Of a DNA stretch of 64,000 nt, positions 38,701 through 48,992 are shown piece by piece. The notes under the pieces are model-generated. The model worked only from the letters and a program-made list of their open reading frames with translations, made no database searches and was not told where the DNA came from. The DNA comes from Neisseria leonii (lineage in GTDB: Bacteria > Pseudomonadota > Gammaproteobacteria > Burkholderiales > Neisseriaceae): positions 620,001 through 684,000 of the forward strand of contig NZ_CP145606.1 in NCBI RefSeq assembly GCF_028776105.2, given 5' to 3'. The stretch's first letter is position 1. Every line of letters begins with the position of its first letter. The translations under genes and the position numbers were made by a program.

Positions 38701-39648
38701 TTACCTGATTTCGGCGGCGTCTGCCCGTGCGGCAAATTCATCGGCCGCGCGGGTCAGTGCATCGCACAGCGGGGCCTCCAACGCAGCATGGCCGCCCTGA
38801 ACAATGCGCAACTCGGCTTCGGGAAAGGCTTGGTGCAGTGCCCACGCGCTGTGCATCGGCGTACAGATGTCGTACCGCCCCTGCACGATTACGGTGGGAA
38901 TATGGCGGATACGGTCGATGTTTTCCAGCAGCGCGCGTTCGTTGTCCAGCCAACAGCGGTGGGTGAAATAATGGTTTTCGATACGGGCGATGGCCAGCGA
39001 TGCTTCGCCGTCCCCGTCTACCGGCTGCGGCTCGAAACGCACCAGATAAGCTTCCCAGTCCGCCCACGCTTTCGCGGCAGCCGAAGCCGTCGCGCGGCAG
39101 TCGGAAAACAGCAGCTCGCGATAAGCCTGCACCAGCGCGCCGCGTTTTTCGGGTGCGATGTGGTTTTGATAATGCTGCCACTGTTCGGGATAAATCAGGC
39201 CGGCACCGCCCGCTTCGTTCAGCCAGTCGATTTCGCTTTGGCGGCCGAGAAAAATACCGCGCAGAATCAAGCCCGCCACGCGTTCCGGGTGGCTTTGGGC
39301 ATAAGCCAGCGACAAGGTACTGCCCCACGAACCGCCGAATACCAGCCAGCGGCCGATACCCAGCATTTCGCGCAGTTTTTCCATATCGGCCACCAAATCC
39401 CAAGTGGTATTTTCTGCTGTTTCCGCATACGGCTCCGAACGGCCGCAACCGCGCTGGTCGAACAGCACGATGCGGTAAACTTCGGGATTAAAAAAGCCGC
39501 GGCAGGCGGCAGATGTGCCAGCCCCCGGACCGCCGTGGACAAATACCACCGGCAAGCCCTGCGGATTGCCGCTTTCTTCCCAATAAATGCGGTGTAAATC
39601 GGAAACCGGCAGATGGCCGTGCCGGTGCGGCTCGCGGATCGGATACAT
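38701..39648 (-). CDS. pip: Proline iminopeptidase
   Basis: 315 residues, alpha/beta hydrolase of peptidase family S33 that removes N-terminal proline. VVFVHGGPGAGTS is the oxyanion-hole loop and VFGGSWGSTLSLAYAQSHPE holds the nucleophile serine. VQGRYDICTPMHSAW and VQGGHAA carry the acid and histidine. It is very close to gonococcal Pip in the central part. The start MYPIREPHRHGHL (39648) matches known proteins and has AAGG upstream; an earlier start at 39681 is unlikely. Confidence 0.95.
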   Translation of the reverse strand: MYPIREPHRHGHLPVSDLHRIYWEESGNPQGLPVVFVHGGPGAGTSAACRGFFNPEVYRIVLFDQRGCGRSEPYAETAENTTWDLVADMEKLREMLGIGRWLVFGGSWGSTLSLAYAQSHPERVAGLILRGIFLGRQSEIDWLNEAGGAGLIYPEQWQHYQNHIAPEKRGALVQAYRELLFSDCRATASAAAKAWADWEAYLVRFEPQPVDGDGEASLAIARIENHYFTHRCWLDNERALLENIDRIRHIPTVIVQGRYDICTPMHSAWALHQAFPEAELRIVQGGHAALEAPLCDALTRAADEFAARADAAEIR

Positions 39649-39721
39649 ACGCCTTACCTGTTCAGCGGGAAACATAATCAAGCGGCAATTTTAGCATTTT
39701 CAGACAGCACAACCAAACACG

Positions 39722-39752
39722 AGGCCGTCTGAAAAAACGTTTCAGACGGCCT
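39722..39752. terminator. Uptake-sequence hairpin upstream of pip
   Basis: AGGCCGTCTGAAA (39722-39734) pairs with TTTCAGACGGCCT (39740-39752). Degenerate copies of the GTCGGATTC hairpin follow at about 39799-39890. Confidence 0.45.
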
Positions 39753-39991
39753 ACTCTGCCTGGCAGCAACCCGAACCGGTTTATTCAACCGCCTCTTGGG
39801 CCGGATACCCGTATCCGGTATGACCCCATGCTGCAGCAATTCCGATTATTTTTCCCGCAAGATTTCCGTCGGATTCCTGAATCCGACCGCCGGCCGCCAC
39901 TTCCTTGCCCATGCCGCCCGAAAGCGCAGCCAGCCCTGTATCATCGATGAAACGGTGTTAAAATACACCGTTTCCGCAAGCACAGCCGCTC

Positions 39992-40564
39992 ATGACTTTC
40001 GACACTCTGATCAGCATCGCCTTAGGCATAGGCTTGGCCGCCGCCTCGGGTTTCCGCGTTTTTCTGCCTCTGTTCGCGCTCAGCCTGTCCGCCTACTTCG
40101 GCCTGTGGCCGCTCAATGACAACTGGGTTTGGCTGGGCAGCATCAGTGCATTGCTGATTCTGGGCACGGCATCGGCAGCCGAGGCATTGAGCTATCTGGT
40201 GCCGCTGGTGGACAATCTGCTCGACACTTTGGCCGTACCGCTGGCGGCGGTGGCGGGAACGGCCGTGATAGCTTCCACCGCAGCCGATTTAAGCCCCGCC
40301 GTAACATGGGCGTTGGCCATTATTGCGGGCGGCGGCGCGGCAGCGGCGGTAAAAGGCGCCAATGCCGCTACCCGTGCCGCCGGTACGGTTGCCACAGGCG
40401 GCCTGGCCAATCCGCTGTTTTCCCTGTTTGAAACCGCTGCCGCCGTTTTCATGAGCCTGCTCAGCCTGTTTCTGCCTGCCTTGGCCGCACTGGCCGTACT
40501 GCTCGTCGGCTTCCTGCTCTACCGCCGTCTGCGCCGCCACACTCTTCGGAACGCAAACCCATGA
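39992..40564 (+). CDS. DUF4126 integral membrane protein
   Basis: 190 residues, strongly hydrophobic, with ALGIGLAAASGFRVFLPLFA at the start, several Gly/Ala-rich segments and LAALAVLLVGFLLYRRLRR at the end. This is the DUF4126 pattern, of unknown function. It overlaps ybeY by 4 bases (ATGA), so the two are translationally coupled. No clear ribosome site precedes ATG 39992. Confidence 0.75.
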   Translation: MTFDTLISIALGIGLAAASGFRVFLPLFALSLSAYFGLWPLNDNWVWLGSISALLILGTASAAEALSYLVPLVDNLLDTLAVPLAAVAGTAVIASTAADLSPAVTWALAIIAGGGAAAAVKGANAATRAAGTVATGGLANPLFSLFETAAAVFMSLLSLFLPALAALAVLLVGFLLYRRLRRHTLRNANP

Positions 40565-41079
40565 AAACCGCCAAACGCTATCCTTTTCTGACCATCCAGC
40601 AACGCCGTCTGAAACTGTTTTTCGACAACCAAAGCAGTTTTGCCCCCCTGCCCGGCGAACGCGATTTCTACCGTTGGGTCTGGCAAGCCGTGAAAAACAG
40701 CTACCGCCGTGCCGAAATCGGTCTGCTGCTGCTGGATGAAGCCGAAGCCCGCCGCTATAACCGCGACTACCGGAACAAAGACTACGCCACCAATGTATTG
40801 AGTTTTGCCCTGAACGAAGGCGACAACACCGCCCTTACCCCTTTTTCAGACGGCCTCAGAGGCGACTTGATTATCTGCCCGCAAGTCGTAGCCAAAGAAG
40901 CGGCCGAACAGGGCAAAAGCCCGGAAGCCCATTTCGCCCATCTGACCCTGCACGGCACGCTGCACCTGATGGGCTACGACCATGTCGAAGAAGCCGAAGC
41001 CGAAGCCATGGAAACACTTGAAACCCGCCTGCTGAATCAGTTAGGATACCCCAACCCTTACCAACACGACGAAACCTGA
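40561..41079 (+). CDS. ybeY: Endoribonuclease YbeY, 16S rRNA maturation
   Basis: 172 residues. The metal-binding H-X3-H-X5-H site is HGTLHLMGYDH, preceded by NKDYATNVLSF and GDLIICPQVV as in the family. It takes part in rRNA 3'-end processing and ribosome quality control. An uptake sequence is embedded in the coding region (SDGLRGDL). It is coupled to the upstream DUF4126 gene, and corC starts 1 base after its stop. Confidence 0.95.
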   Translation: MKTAKRYPFLTIQQRRLKLFFDNQSSFAPLPGERDFYRWVWQAVKNSYRRAEIGLLLLDEAEARRYNRDYRNKDYATNVLSFALNEGDNTALTPFSDGLRGDLIICPQVVAKEAAEQGKSPEAHFAHLTLHGTLHLMGYDHVEEAEAEAMETLETRLLNQLGYPNPYQHDET

Positions 41080-41080
41080 T

Positions 41081-41911
<831 letters not shown>

Positions 41912-42237
41912 CCCCTCCCGAACCATCATTTAGCCGCTTCCAAGATCGGGTTGATTTCATCAAGCGGCTACCAGAACCGGATTCTGTTATACCCAACAGG
42001 CCGGTTTTTTATTTCCTGATTATTCATCCGGAATACCGAATCCGGCTTTGGAAACCATATCCGTACATGCCAACAAACCATTATTCAGTTCAGCGCATCA
42101 CTTCTCTGCGGCATATTTGAGATAACGAAAAAAATCAACGGCCGTCTGAATCCTTACCATAAAAAAACCGCACGCCGAAGTTGGATTTATCTCCCAACTC
42201 CGGCATGCGGTTCAATCTGCCGTTTCAGTGTCTGCGA
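41912..42237. other. Intergenic region between corC and ccoP
   Basis: It lies between convergent genes. TAGCCGCTT (41931-41939) and AAGCGGCTA (41962-41970) could form a long-loop hairpin at the corC side. One uptake sequence is at about 42140, and the cco terminator is at 42168-42210. No gene is evident. Confidence 0.55.
42168..42210 (-). terminator. Rho-independent terminator of ccoNOQP
   Basis: On the minus strand a stem of about 16 bp (CCGCATGCCGGAGTTGG pairing with CCAACTTCGGCGTGCGG, one G-T pair) is followed by seven Ts. Confidence 0.85.
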
Positions 42238-43554
42238 TTAAGAACCGATGACCACTTCCACCCGGCGGCCTTCGACATCATTGCCTTTCGCACCGGTCGT
42301 ATTTTCAGGTTTGCGCAATTCAATATTGGCAGCAGGTACCCCTTGCGCCTCTAAGAATGCCTGCACAGCTTGCGCACGCTCTTTGGACAGCACCTCATTG
42401 GCCGCCGCGTCGCCCGTACTGTCGGCAAAACCGCTGACAATCAGCTTCTTGCCGTCCTTACCGGCTGCGACGACATCGGCAGCCACGGTTGCAGCATCGG
42501 CAGCAAGCTCATTGGAAGCGGTAGCAAAATAGAATTTGACTACACCGTTTTCCACGCTGACGCGCGCAGTATCCGCTGCAGGTGCGGAAGCCTGTCCCGA
42601 GGCGGGTGCTTCCTGCTTCGCGGCAGCCCCACCGTCTCGGTTGGACAAACCCCAGACATAAGCGGTCATCAGGTGCAGCTTGTCCGAATCCAAGAAGCTA
42701 TTCCACGCGGGCATTTGATTGTGGCGACCGTTGGTAATGGTTTCGATAATGGCTTTCTGCGAACCGCCCCACAGCCAGATGTCGTCGGTCAGATTCGGTC
42801 CCAGACCCTGAATACCCTGCCCCTTATCACCGTGGCAGGTGAAGCAGTTGGCCGGTGCACCGTTGAAGACTGCGGCACCGCGTGCGGCACGGTCGGCATC
42901 ATAGGCTTCTTTGGGTTTGGACAAAGACATCACATAATGCGCTACATCACGCACACGCTCTTCACCCAATACCGGACCCCAGGCAGCCATCACACCCACA
43001 CGGCCTTTTTCGATGGTTTCACGGATTTTTTCCGGCGAACCGCCCCACAGCCAATCGTTGTCGGTCAGATTCGGAAAGCCGCGGTTACCTTTGCCGTCTG
43101 AAGCGTGGCATTGGATACAGTAGGTATCGAACAGGTTTTTACCGATGCGCAATGCCTGCGGATCTCTGGCTACTTCTTCAACGGGCATACCGGCGAATTT
43201 GGCATACAGCGGACCGTAAGTATCGTTGGCCTCGGCAACTTCTTTTTCATACTGGTTGGCACTGGTCCAGTTCAGGAAACCTTTATAGTCGCCCAAACCG
43301 GGATAGGCAGCCAAGTAGCCGATGGCAAACAGCATGGTCAAAATAAACAGATAAAACCACCACTTAGGCAGCGGATTGTTATATTCCTCAATGCCGTCCC
43401 AAGCATGACCCATGGTTTCGACTTCTTCGCCTTTTTTGGGCTGTTTCACTTTGTTTTGGGAAAACAGAAGCCAAAACAGACCGATAAAGCTCAACACCAC
43501 AATGGCGATAATGTAATAGCTCCAAAAGCTACTGGTAAATTGCGTTGTGTTCAT
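42238..43554 (-). CDS. ccoP: cbb3 oxidase subunit III CcoP with C-terminal OmpA-like domain
   Basis: 438 residues. Two membrane helices (about 12-32 and 65-84) precede two cytochrome c domains with heme sites CIQCH (146-150) and CFTCH (237-241) and methionine ligands near M189 and M281. CcoP passes electrons from soluble or tethered cytochromes to CcoO/CcoN. After a 20-residue Ala/Pro linker (about 309-329) comes an OmpA/MotB-like domain (330-438): FADSTGDAAANEVLSKERAQ fits the peptidoglycan-binding consensus, with D378 and R393 conserved, and it ends GRRVEVVIGS. Gonococcal CcoP instead has a third heme domain at this place. The gene overlaps ccoQ by 4 bases. Confidence 0.93.
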   Translation of the reverse strand: MNTTQFTSSFWSYYIIAIVVLSFIGLFWLLFSQNKVKQPKKGEEVETMGHAWDGIEEYNNPLPKWWFYLFILTMLFAIGYLAAYPGLGDYKGFLNWTSANQYEKEVAEANDTYGPLYAKFAGMPVEEVARDPQALRIGKNLFDTYCIQCHASDGKGNRGFPNLTDNDWLWGGSPEKIRETIEKGRVGVMAAWGPVLGEERVRDVAHYVMSLSKPKEAYDADRAARGAAVFNGAPANCFTCHGDKGQGIQGLGPNLTDDIWLWGGSQKAIIETITNGRHNQMPAWNSFLDSDKLHLMTAYVWGLSNRDGGAAAKQEAPASGQASAPAADTARVSVENGVVKFYFATASNELAADAATVAADVVAAGKDGKKLIVSGFADSTGDAAANEVLSKERAQAVQAFLEAQGVPAANIELRKPENTTGAKGNDVEGRRVEVVIGS

Positions 43555-43742
43555 TCTTTTGCTCCGTTATCACGGTTTGGTCGGGCGGCATCCTCATGCA
43601 GCGTATCTTCATCGTCTATGATGCTGCGCGATGCTTCTTCGTAATTGGCCTTATTGCGCTTACTGAAAACAATCAGCAGCACCAAGAGAAAGCCGATAAA
43701 TACCGACACAGTAAACAGGCTGCGCGCCCAATTGACATCCAT
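43551..43742 (-). CDS. ccoQ: cbb3 oxidase small subunit CcoQ
   Basis: 63 residues with one membrane helix (about 8-27, TVSVFIGFLLVLLIVFS) and an acidic tail, the usual CcoQ/FixQ form. It lies 4 bases after ccoO and overlaps ccoP by 4. Confidence 0.85.
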   Translation of the reverse strand: MDVNWARSLFTVSVFIGFLLVLLIVFSKRNKANYEEASRSIIDDEDTLHEDAARPNRDNGAKE

Positions 43743-43746
43743 AACG

Positions 43747-44358
43747 TTACCTTACGTTTTTCAGTGCCAGACCCAAGCCTTGCAGATAAGCCACAACGGC
43801 ATCCAGCTCGGATTTGTCTTTCAGCTCTTCGGGGGCTTTGGCGTAGTCTTCTTCGGTGTAAGGCGCACCCAGAGTCTGCAAACCCTTCATGTTACGGATA
43901 ACGGTATCGGGATTGACTTTATTGCGTGCCAGCCAAGGGAAGGCAGGCATATTGGATTCGGGAACGACATCGCGCGGATTCAGCAGGTGGATACGGTGCC
44001 ATTCGTCCGAATAGCGGCCGCCGACACGGGCCAGATCCGGGCCGGTCCGTTTGGAACCCCATTGGAACGGACGGTCATAAACCGATTCGCCCGCTACCGA
44101 ATAATGGCCGTAACGCTCGGTTTCCGCACGGAACGGGCGGATCATCTGAGAGTGGCAGTTGTAGCAGCCTTCGCGGATATAGACATCGCGTCCTGCCACT
44201 TGCAGAGCAGAATACGGCTTCACTCCCTCGATCGGTTTGGTTACCGTCGGCGAGAAAAACAGCGGCACAATTTCAATCAGCAGACCCACACTGATGACCA
44301 AGAGAGTGGCCACAATCAGGAAGCCGACTTTTTCCTCAGCTAATTTTTGCAATTTCAT
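43747..44358 (-). CDS. ccoO: cbb3 oxidase mono-heme subunit CcoO
   Basis: 203 residues with an N-terminal anchor (about 10-33) and one heme site, [11 protein letters not shown] (C65-H69), plus a methionine ligand in [10 protein letters not shown]. It receives electrons from CcoP for CcoN. The gene starts 25 bases after ccoN. Confidence 0.96.
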   Translation of the reverse strand: MKLQKLAEEKVGFLIVATLLVISVGLLIEIVPLFFSPTVTKPIEGVKPYSALQVAGRDVYIREGCYNCHSQMIRPFRAETERYGHYSVAGESVYDRPFQWGSKRTGPDLARVGGRYSDEWHRIHLLNPRDVVPESNMPAFPWLARNKVNPDTVIRNMKGLQTLGAPYTEEDYAKAPEELKDKSELDAVVAYLQGLGLALKNVR

Positions 44359-44383
44359 TTTGGTAGCCTATTCTTTCTTTGTT

Positions 44384-45817
44384 TTAATGCTGGGTGTGGG
44401 CGACAGCCGGAATCTCCGCATCCACAGGCTTACCGCCGATAACGGTACGGTACACATTGTAAGCCATCAGAATCATACCGCTCAGGTACAGCAGGCCGCC
44501 TGCAAAACGGATGGCATAGAAAGGCATACTTTGTTTGACAGACTCGACAAAAGAGTAAGTCAGCGTACCGTCTTCATTCAATGCACCCCACATCAAGCCC
44601 TGCATCACACCGGAAATCCACATGGAAGCGATATAGAGTACGACACCGATGGTCGCAATCCAGAAATGCGCTTCAATCAGCTTGATGCTGTACATTTCTT
44701 TTTTACCGAACAGGCGCGGAATCAGGTAATAGATAGAACCGATAGTGATGAAGCCGACCCAGCCCAATGCGCCGGCATGTACGTGGCCGACTGTCCAATC
44801 AGTATAGTGGCTCAGGGCATTGACCGTTTTGATGGACATCATCGGGCCTTCAAACGTGGACATGCCGTAGAACGACAGAGAAACCACCAGGAATTTGAGA
44901 ATCGGATCGGTACGCAGTTTGTGCCATGCACCGGAAAGCGTCATGATGCCGTTAATCATACCGCCCCAAGACGGTGCAAACAGAATCAGCGACAAGACCA
45001 TGCCGAGCGACTGCGTCCAGTCGGGCAGAGCGGTGTAATGCAGATGGTGCGGACCCGCCCACATATAGGTGAAAATCAGTGCCCAGAAGTGCACGACGGA
45101 AAGACGGTACGAATACACCGGACGACCGGCCTGTTTCGGCACAAAGTAATACATCATACCCAGGAAGGCGGCCGTCAGGAAAAAGCCCACGGCATTATGC
45201 CCATACCACCACTGCACCATCGCATCGATGGCACCCGAATAGGCGGAATAAGATTTCATGGCACCGACAGGCAGCGAAATGCTATTGACGATGTGCAGCA
45301 GTGCCACCGCCAGAATGAAAGCACCGTAAAACCAGTTGGCCACATAAATATGCTTGATTTTGCGCGTGGCAATCGTGCCGAAGAAGATAATGGCATACAC
45401 CACCCAAACCACAGCAATCAGAATATCGATCGGCCACTCCAACTCGGCGTATTCTTTACCCTGAGTGTAACCCAGCGGCAGTGTGATGGCAGCCAGCACA
45501 ATAACCAGCTGCCAACCCCAGAAGGTAATGGCCGGCAGGATATTGCCGCCGAACAGGCGCACGTTACAGGTACGCTGGACGACATAATAGGAAGTGGCGA
45601 ACAGACCGCAGCCGCCGAATGCGAAAATCACCGCATTGGTATGCAGCGGACGCAGACGGCCGAAGTGGAACCACGGGCCGATTTCCGACAGGTTGAGTGC
45701 GGGCAAAAAGAGCTGGGCGGCAACAATCACGCCGACCAGCATACCCACAATCCCCCAAACTACGGTCATGATGGCGAACTGGCGCACCACTTTGTAGTTA
45801 TAAGTTTGCGTTTCCAT
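44384..45817 (-). CDS. ccoN: cbb3 oxidase catalytic subunit CcoN
   Basis: 477 residues and 12 or more membrane helices of the heme-copper family. Landmarks: [18 protein letters not shown] (heme b histidine), [23 protein letters not shown] and [10 protein letters not shown]. This high-affinity oxygen reductase allows growth at low oxygen. The start [16 protein letters not shown] (45817) has GGAGACTTTC upstream and matches neisserial CcoN; a longer frame to 45853 is not supported. It heads the ccoNOQP operon. A perfect FNR box lies 335 bases upstream. Confidence 0.96.
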   Translation of the reverse strand: METQTYNYKVVRQFAIMTVVWGIVGMLVGVIVAAQLFLPALNLSEIGPWFHFGRLRPLHTNAVIFAFGGCGLFATSYYVVQRTCNVRLFGGNILPAITFWGWQLVIVLAAITLPLGYTQGKEYAELEWPIDILIAVVWVVYAIIFFGTIATRKIKHIYVANWFYGAFILAVALLHIVNSISLPVGAMKSYSAYSGAIDAMVQWWYGHNAVGFFLTAAFLGMMYYFVPKQAGRPVYSYRLSVVHFWALIFTYMWAGPHHLHYTALPDWTQSLGMVLSLILFAPSWGGMINGIMTLSGAWHKLRTDPILKFLVVSLSFYGMSTFEGPMMSIKTVNALSHYTDWTVGHVHAGALGWVGFITIGSIYYLIPRLFGKKEMYSIKLIEAHFWIATIGVVLYIASMWISGVMQGLMWGALNEDGTLTYSFVESVKQSMPFYAIRFAGGLLYLSGMILMAYNVYRTVIGGKPVDAEIPAVAHTQH

Positions 45818-46204
45818 GAAAGTCTCCATAAACATGGCAATAAACATCGGCATTTACCGGCAGGCCGTCTGAAAACGCCCAAACGGCGGCATTCAGCTTT
45901 TCTTTCGGGTATTTACCGTTTTTCTTAATAACTTAACAGCGCCTACCGTGCAGCAACCAAAGTAAGCGGAATTTAACTTTGGCATTTTAAATCAAATCCG
46001 GCATCAAACCAAGCCAAAACCGCCAATACGGCCGGAAGGTGTTGTATTGCCCGACAGAACCGCCGGCCGAAATGCGCCGCCGGGAAAAAGCGCGCGGGAA
46101 GACGCCTGTCTGTTTTGTTTGTAAGCGTATCGGCTTTACCTGTATGATGACTTGATTAAAATCAACATACGGCAAATCCGTAAGCAATTCTTAACACTAT
46201 ATCG
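45818..46204. other. Divergent regulatory region, ccoN and M61 peptidase
   Basis: 387 bases with one uptake sequence (about 45863) and an FNR box (46152-46165). No gene is seen. A -10-like TACGCT at 46129-46124 on the minus strand is placed as expected for a class II FNR promoter reading toward ccoN. Confidence 0.5.
46152..46165. promoter_or_regulatory. Perfect FNR-binding site
   Basis: TTGAT-TAAA-ATCAA matches the FNR/ANR consensus with no mismatch. Its centre is 41.5 bases from the transcription start predicted by the -10-like TACGCT toward ccoN. It could also affect the M61 gene, whose start is 40 bases away. Confidence 0.6.
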
Positions 46205-48001
46205 ATGATGCATTACATTCTGACTCCCCACCCTCACAGCCACACTTGGCATATCCGCCTGACCCTGAACCAAACCGAAAACGTGCCGCTGAAACTCTCG
46301 CTGGCCAACTGGGTACCCGGCAGCTATATGATCCGCGATTTTTCCCGCCACATTATCCGCATCGGCGCACAGTGTAACGGCCGTCCCGCCGAACTGCTTC
46401 AAACCGCCAAAAACCGCTGGCAGAGCGAGGCAGCAGCGGGCGAATGGCAGATTGACTACACCGTCTACGCCCACGATTTGTCCGTCCGGGCCTCGTTTCT
46501 CAACCAAGAACGCGGCTTTTTCGACGGTGCCTGCCTGCTGCTGAGTGCCGAAGGCCGGGAACACGGGCCGCACCGGCTGGAATTCTCCGGTCTGCCCGAC
46601 CATTGGCAGATTGCCACCACCCTGCCCGCGCCGGCGGAAAACGGCGGCAATGTTCCGTCATTCGGCACGGAACAACCCCTCCGAACCGTTTTTCAGGCGG
46701 CCTCTTATGCCGAAATCATCGACCACCCCGTAGAAATGGGCCATATCGAATATTTGGATTTCACCGCCTGCGGCATTCCCCACCGCATCGCCCTGAGCGG
46801 CGACTATCCCGATTTCGACCGCGAACGCCTGCGCTTCGACGTGCAGAAAATCTGCGAAGCCGAGCTGAAAATGTTCGACTCGCCCGCACCGTTCAAACAT
46901 TATCTGTTCCTGCTCTATCTGGGCGACCATATTTACGGCGGCCTGGAACACCTCGACAGTACCGCCCTGCACGCCGACCGCCTCAGTCTGCCCCGTATCG
47001 GCCTGAACGCGCCCGATGATGCCTATATCCAACTGCTCGGCCTGATTGCTCACGAGTATTTCCACGCATGGAATGTCAAATCCATCAAACCGGCCGCATT
47101 CATGCCCTACCGGCTCGATGAAGAAAGCCATACCGAACAATTGTGGGCATTTGAAGGCATCACATCTTATTACGACGACCTGATGCTGGTGCGCAGCGGC
47201 GTCATCAGCCAAACCGATTATCTCAACCTGTTGGCCAAAAATCTGACCCGTGTGCAGCAGGGCGGAGGGCGTTTGCAGCAAACCTTGGCCGAATCCAGCT
47301 TTGCCGCCTGGCACAAATACTACAAACAGGACGAAAACAGCCCCAATGCGATTGTCAGCTACTACCAGAAAGGCGCGCTGGCGGCCTTGTGCCTCGACCT
47401 GTTCATCCGCGAACGCAGCGGCGGCCGTCAAAGTCTCGACGACGTGATGCGCACGCTCTACCGCGACTACCTGGCCGACGGTAAAGGCATTGAAGAACGG
47501 GCGTGGCAACGCCGCTGTCAGGAAATCACCGGTTTGGATTTAACCGCCTTTTTTCAGACGGCCTTATATTCCACCGACGACCTGCCGCTGGAAAACTGCC
47601 TGTCCGCTGCCGGTATCGCTCTGCAATGGCACGCCCTGCCGCGCAGCCACGGCGGCGGCTTGTGCAGCCAATGGCCCGAGCCGCAGCCCGCAACCGATTT
47701 CGGCGCGCGCTACACACAAACCGGCAACGGCATCACGCTCAGCCACATTGCCAACGGCAGCAGCGCGGAAACGGCCGGTTTGAGTCCGGGCGATACCGTT
47801 ATCGCCGCCGACGGCTACGCCTGTACCGACTTTGCCGCCATCTGGCAGAACGTCCGCCCAGGCCACCGCCTGACGCTGCACTATTTCCGCCAAGGCGTAT
47901 TGAAACAGACCGTCCTCACCGCCCTGCCCGCTGCCGCCGACACCGCGCTTTTGCGCATCGAAAACGAAAGCAAACTGCACGCATGGCTGCACACCGTCTA
48001 A
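46205..48001 (+). CDS. Peptidase family M61 (glycyl aminopeptidase-like) with PDZ domain
   Basis: 598 residues. An N-terminal beta domain is followed by the zinc site HEYFH (283-287) with the third ligand in WAFEGITSYYDD (about 317). The C-terminal PDZ-like domain (about 490-575) has ITLSHIANGSSAETAGLSPG and DTVIAADGYA. There is no signal peptide, so it is probably cytoplasmic. Start ATG 46205 or 46208; no ribosome site is obvious. Confidence 0.88.
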   Translation: MMHYILTPHPHSHTWHIRLTLNQTENVPLKLSLANWVPGSYMIRDFSRHIIRIGAQCNGRPAELLQTAKNRWQSEAAAGEWQIDYTVYAHDLSVRASFLNQERGFFDGACLLLSAEGREHGPHRLEFSGLPDHWQIATTLPAPAENGGNVPSFGTEQPLRTVFQAASYAEIIDHPVEMGHIEYLDFTACGIPHRIALSGDYPDFDRERLRFDVQKICEAELKMFDSPAPFKHYLFLLYLGDHIYGGLEHLDSTALHADRLSLPRIGLNAPDDAYIQLLGLIAHEYFHAWNVKSIKPAAFMPYRLDEESHTEQLWAFEGITSYYDDLMLVRSGVISQTDYLNLLAKNLTRVQQGGGRLQQTLAESSFAAWHKYYKQDENSPNAIVSYYQKGALAALCLDLFIRERSGGRQSLDDVMRTLYRDYLADGKGIEERAWQRRCQEITGLDLTAFFQTALYSTDDLPLENCLSAAGIALQWHALPRSHGGGLCSQWPEPQPATDFGARYTQTGNGITLSHIANGSSAETAGLSPGDTVIAADGYACTDFAAIWQNVRPGHRLTLHYFRQGVLKQTVLTALPAAADTALLRIENESKLHAWLHTV

Positions 48002-48317
48002 ACTGCCTGCCAAACGCATTATTCTCATATTCAGACGGCCTTCACCCGCCCCAAGCCGTCTGAATATCGGATTGCGGGCAGATTTTCATAACGCGGCCAC
48101 GCCACCCGAAAACCGGCAGCACGCCAAACCTTTCGAGCCGGTGTCCAAGCGGTAACCGTTTCACGGTTTACAAAACCGCGACCGATACCGTTCCGTTTCC
48201 GCACCTGCCGTGGTTGGTGTCCGGCAGAAAAATCCGTATGTCGGACAGATGGTTGCCGACGTGCAAACGCCGTTTTTACTGTTTTCCTGTTTGAATAAAC
48301 ACCCGAAAGGACAGACC
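48002..48317. other. Intergenic region after the M61 gene
   Basis: It holds an uptake-sequence inverted pair at about 48031-48066. The remainder shows no gene I can support. Confidence 0.5.
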
Positions 48318-48752
48318 ATGCCTGTTTACCGTTTAAGCGACGCCCTCTATACCGCACCCCAATTAGATGCCGAAACCGTCCGCACCGCGGCAGATTTGGG
48401 TATCCGCAGCGTTGTCTGCCACCGCCCCGACGGCGAAGAACCCGACCAGCCCTCTTTTGCCGACATACAGCGGCTGCTCGCCGCACACGGCATTATCCAC
48501 AGCCGCCACCAGCCCACCGCCGCTCCGCACATCAGCGCAGCCGATGCCGCCGCGTTCCAAGCCCTGCTTGACGAACTGCCCGCCCCGACGCTGGCCTACT
48601 GCCGCACCGGCACCCGCTCTTCTTTACTGTGGGCGATGACCGAAGCGGCCAAAGGCCGCCCTGCCGAAGCACTGACAGCACATATTGCCGCGCAGAGCGG
48701 CTTGAACTTGCAGCCGTTCGCCGACCGCATAACCGCCGTACAGAAAGGGTAA
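48318..48752 (+). CDS. TIGR01244-family sulfur transferase / DSP-like protein
   Basis: 144 residues. The active-site loop is YCRTGTRSSLLW, with the cysteine in a CRxGxR loop of rhodanese size. The opening YRLSDALYTAPQLDAETVR and the segment SVVCHRPDGEEPDQP are typical of the Blh-like/TIGR01244 group. Some members are fused to metallo-beta-lactamase persulfide dioxygenases, so a role in sulfide handling is possible. ATG 48318 follows AAAGGACAG; the longer frame to 48210 is not supported. Confidence 0.8.
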   Translation: MPVYRLSDALYTAPQLDAETVRTAADLGIRSVVCHRPDGEEPDQPSFADIQRLLAAHGIIHSRHQPTAAPHISAADAAAFQALLDELPAPTLAYCRTGTRSSLLWAMTEAAKGRPAEALTAHIAAQSGLNLQPFADRITAVQKG

Positions 48753-48992
48753 AAAAAACCGAAAACCGCCTGCCCGTTTTTTCAGCAGGCCGTTTTTCAG
48801 ACGGCCTTTCAGCCGCTTAACCGCTTTATCCACAAACTGCCCACATCTTTGCCCCGCCGCCGTGCGGATAATCCGGCTGCCGCCATCTGGCAGCCCTGAA
48901 TGCTTTCGCGTATTATCGCGGCAGGTTTCTTTTGCCGTACCGCTTGATCTCAGGCCGTACCGCAAAATATCCCGCTTTTTTGAAAGACAACC

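Noticed and set aside
44237-45928. 563-codon plus-strand frame opposite ccoN and ccoO
   Set aside because: His/Gln/Asn-rich shadow spanning two real genes; it has no ribosome site.
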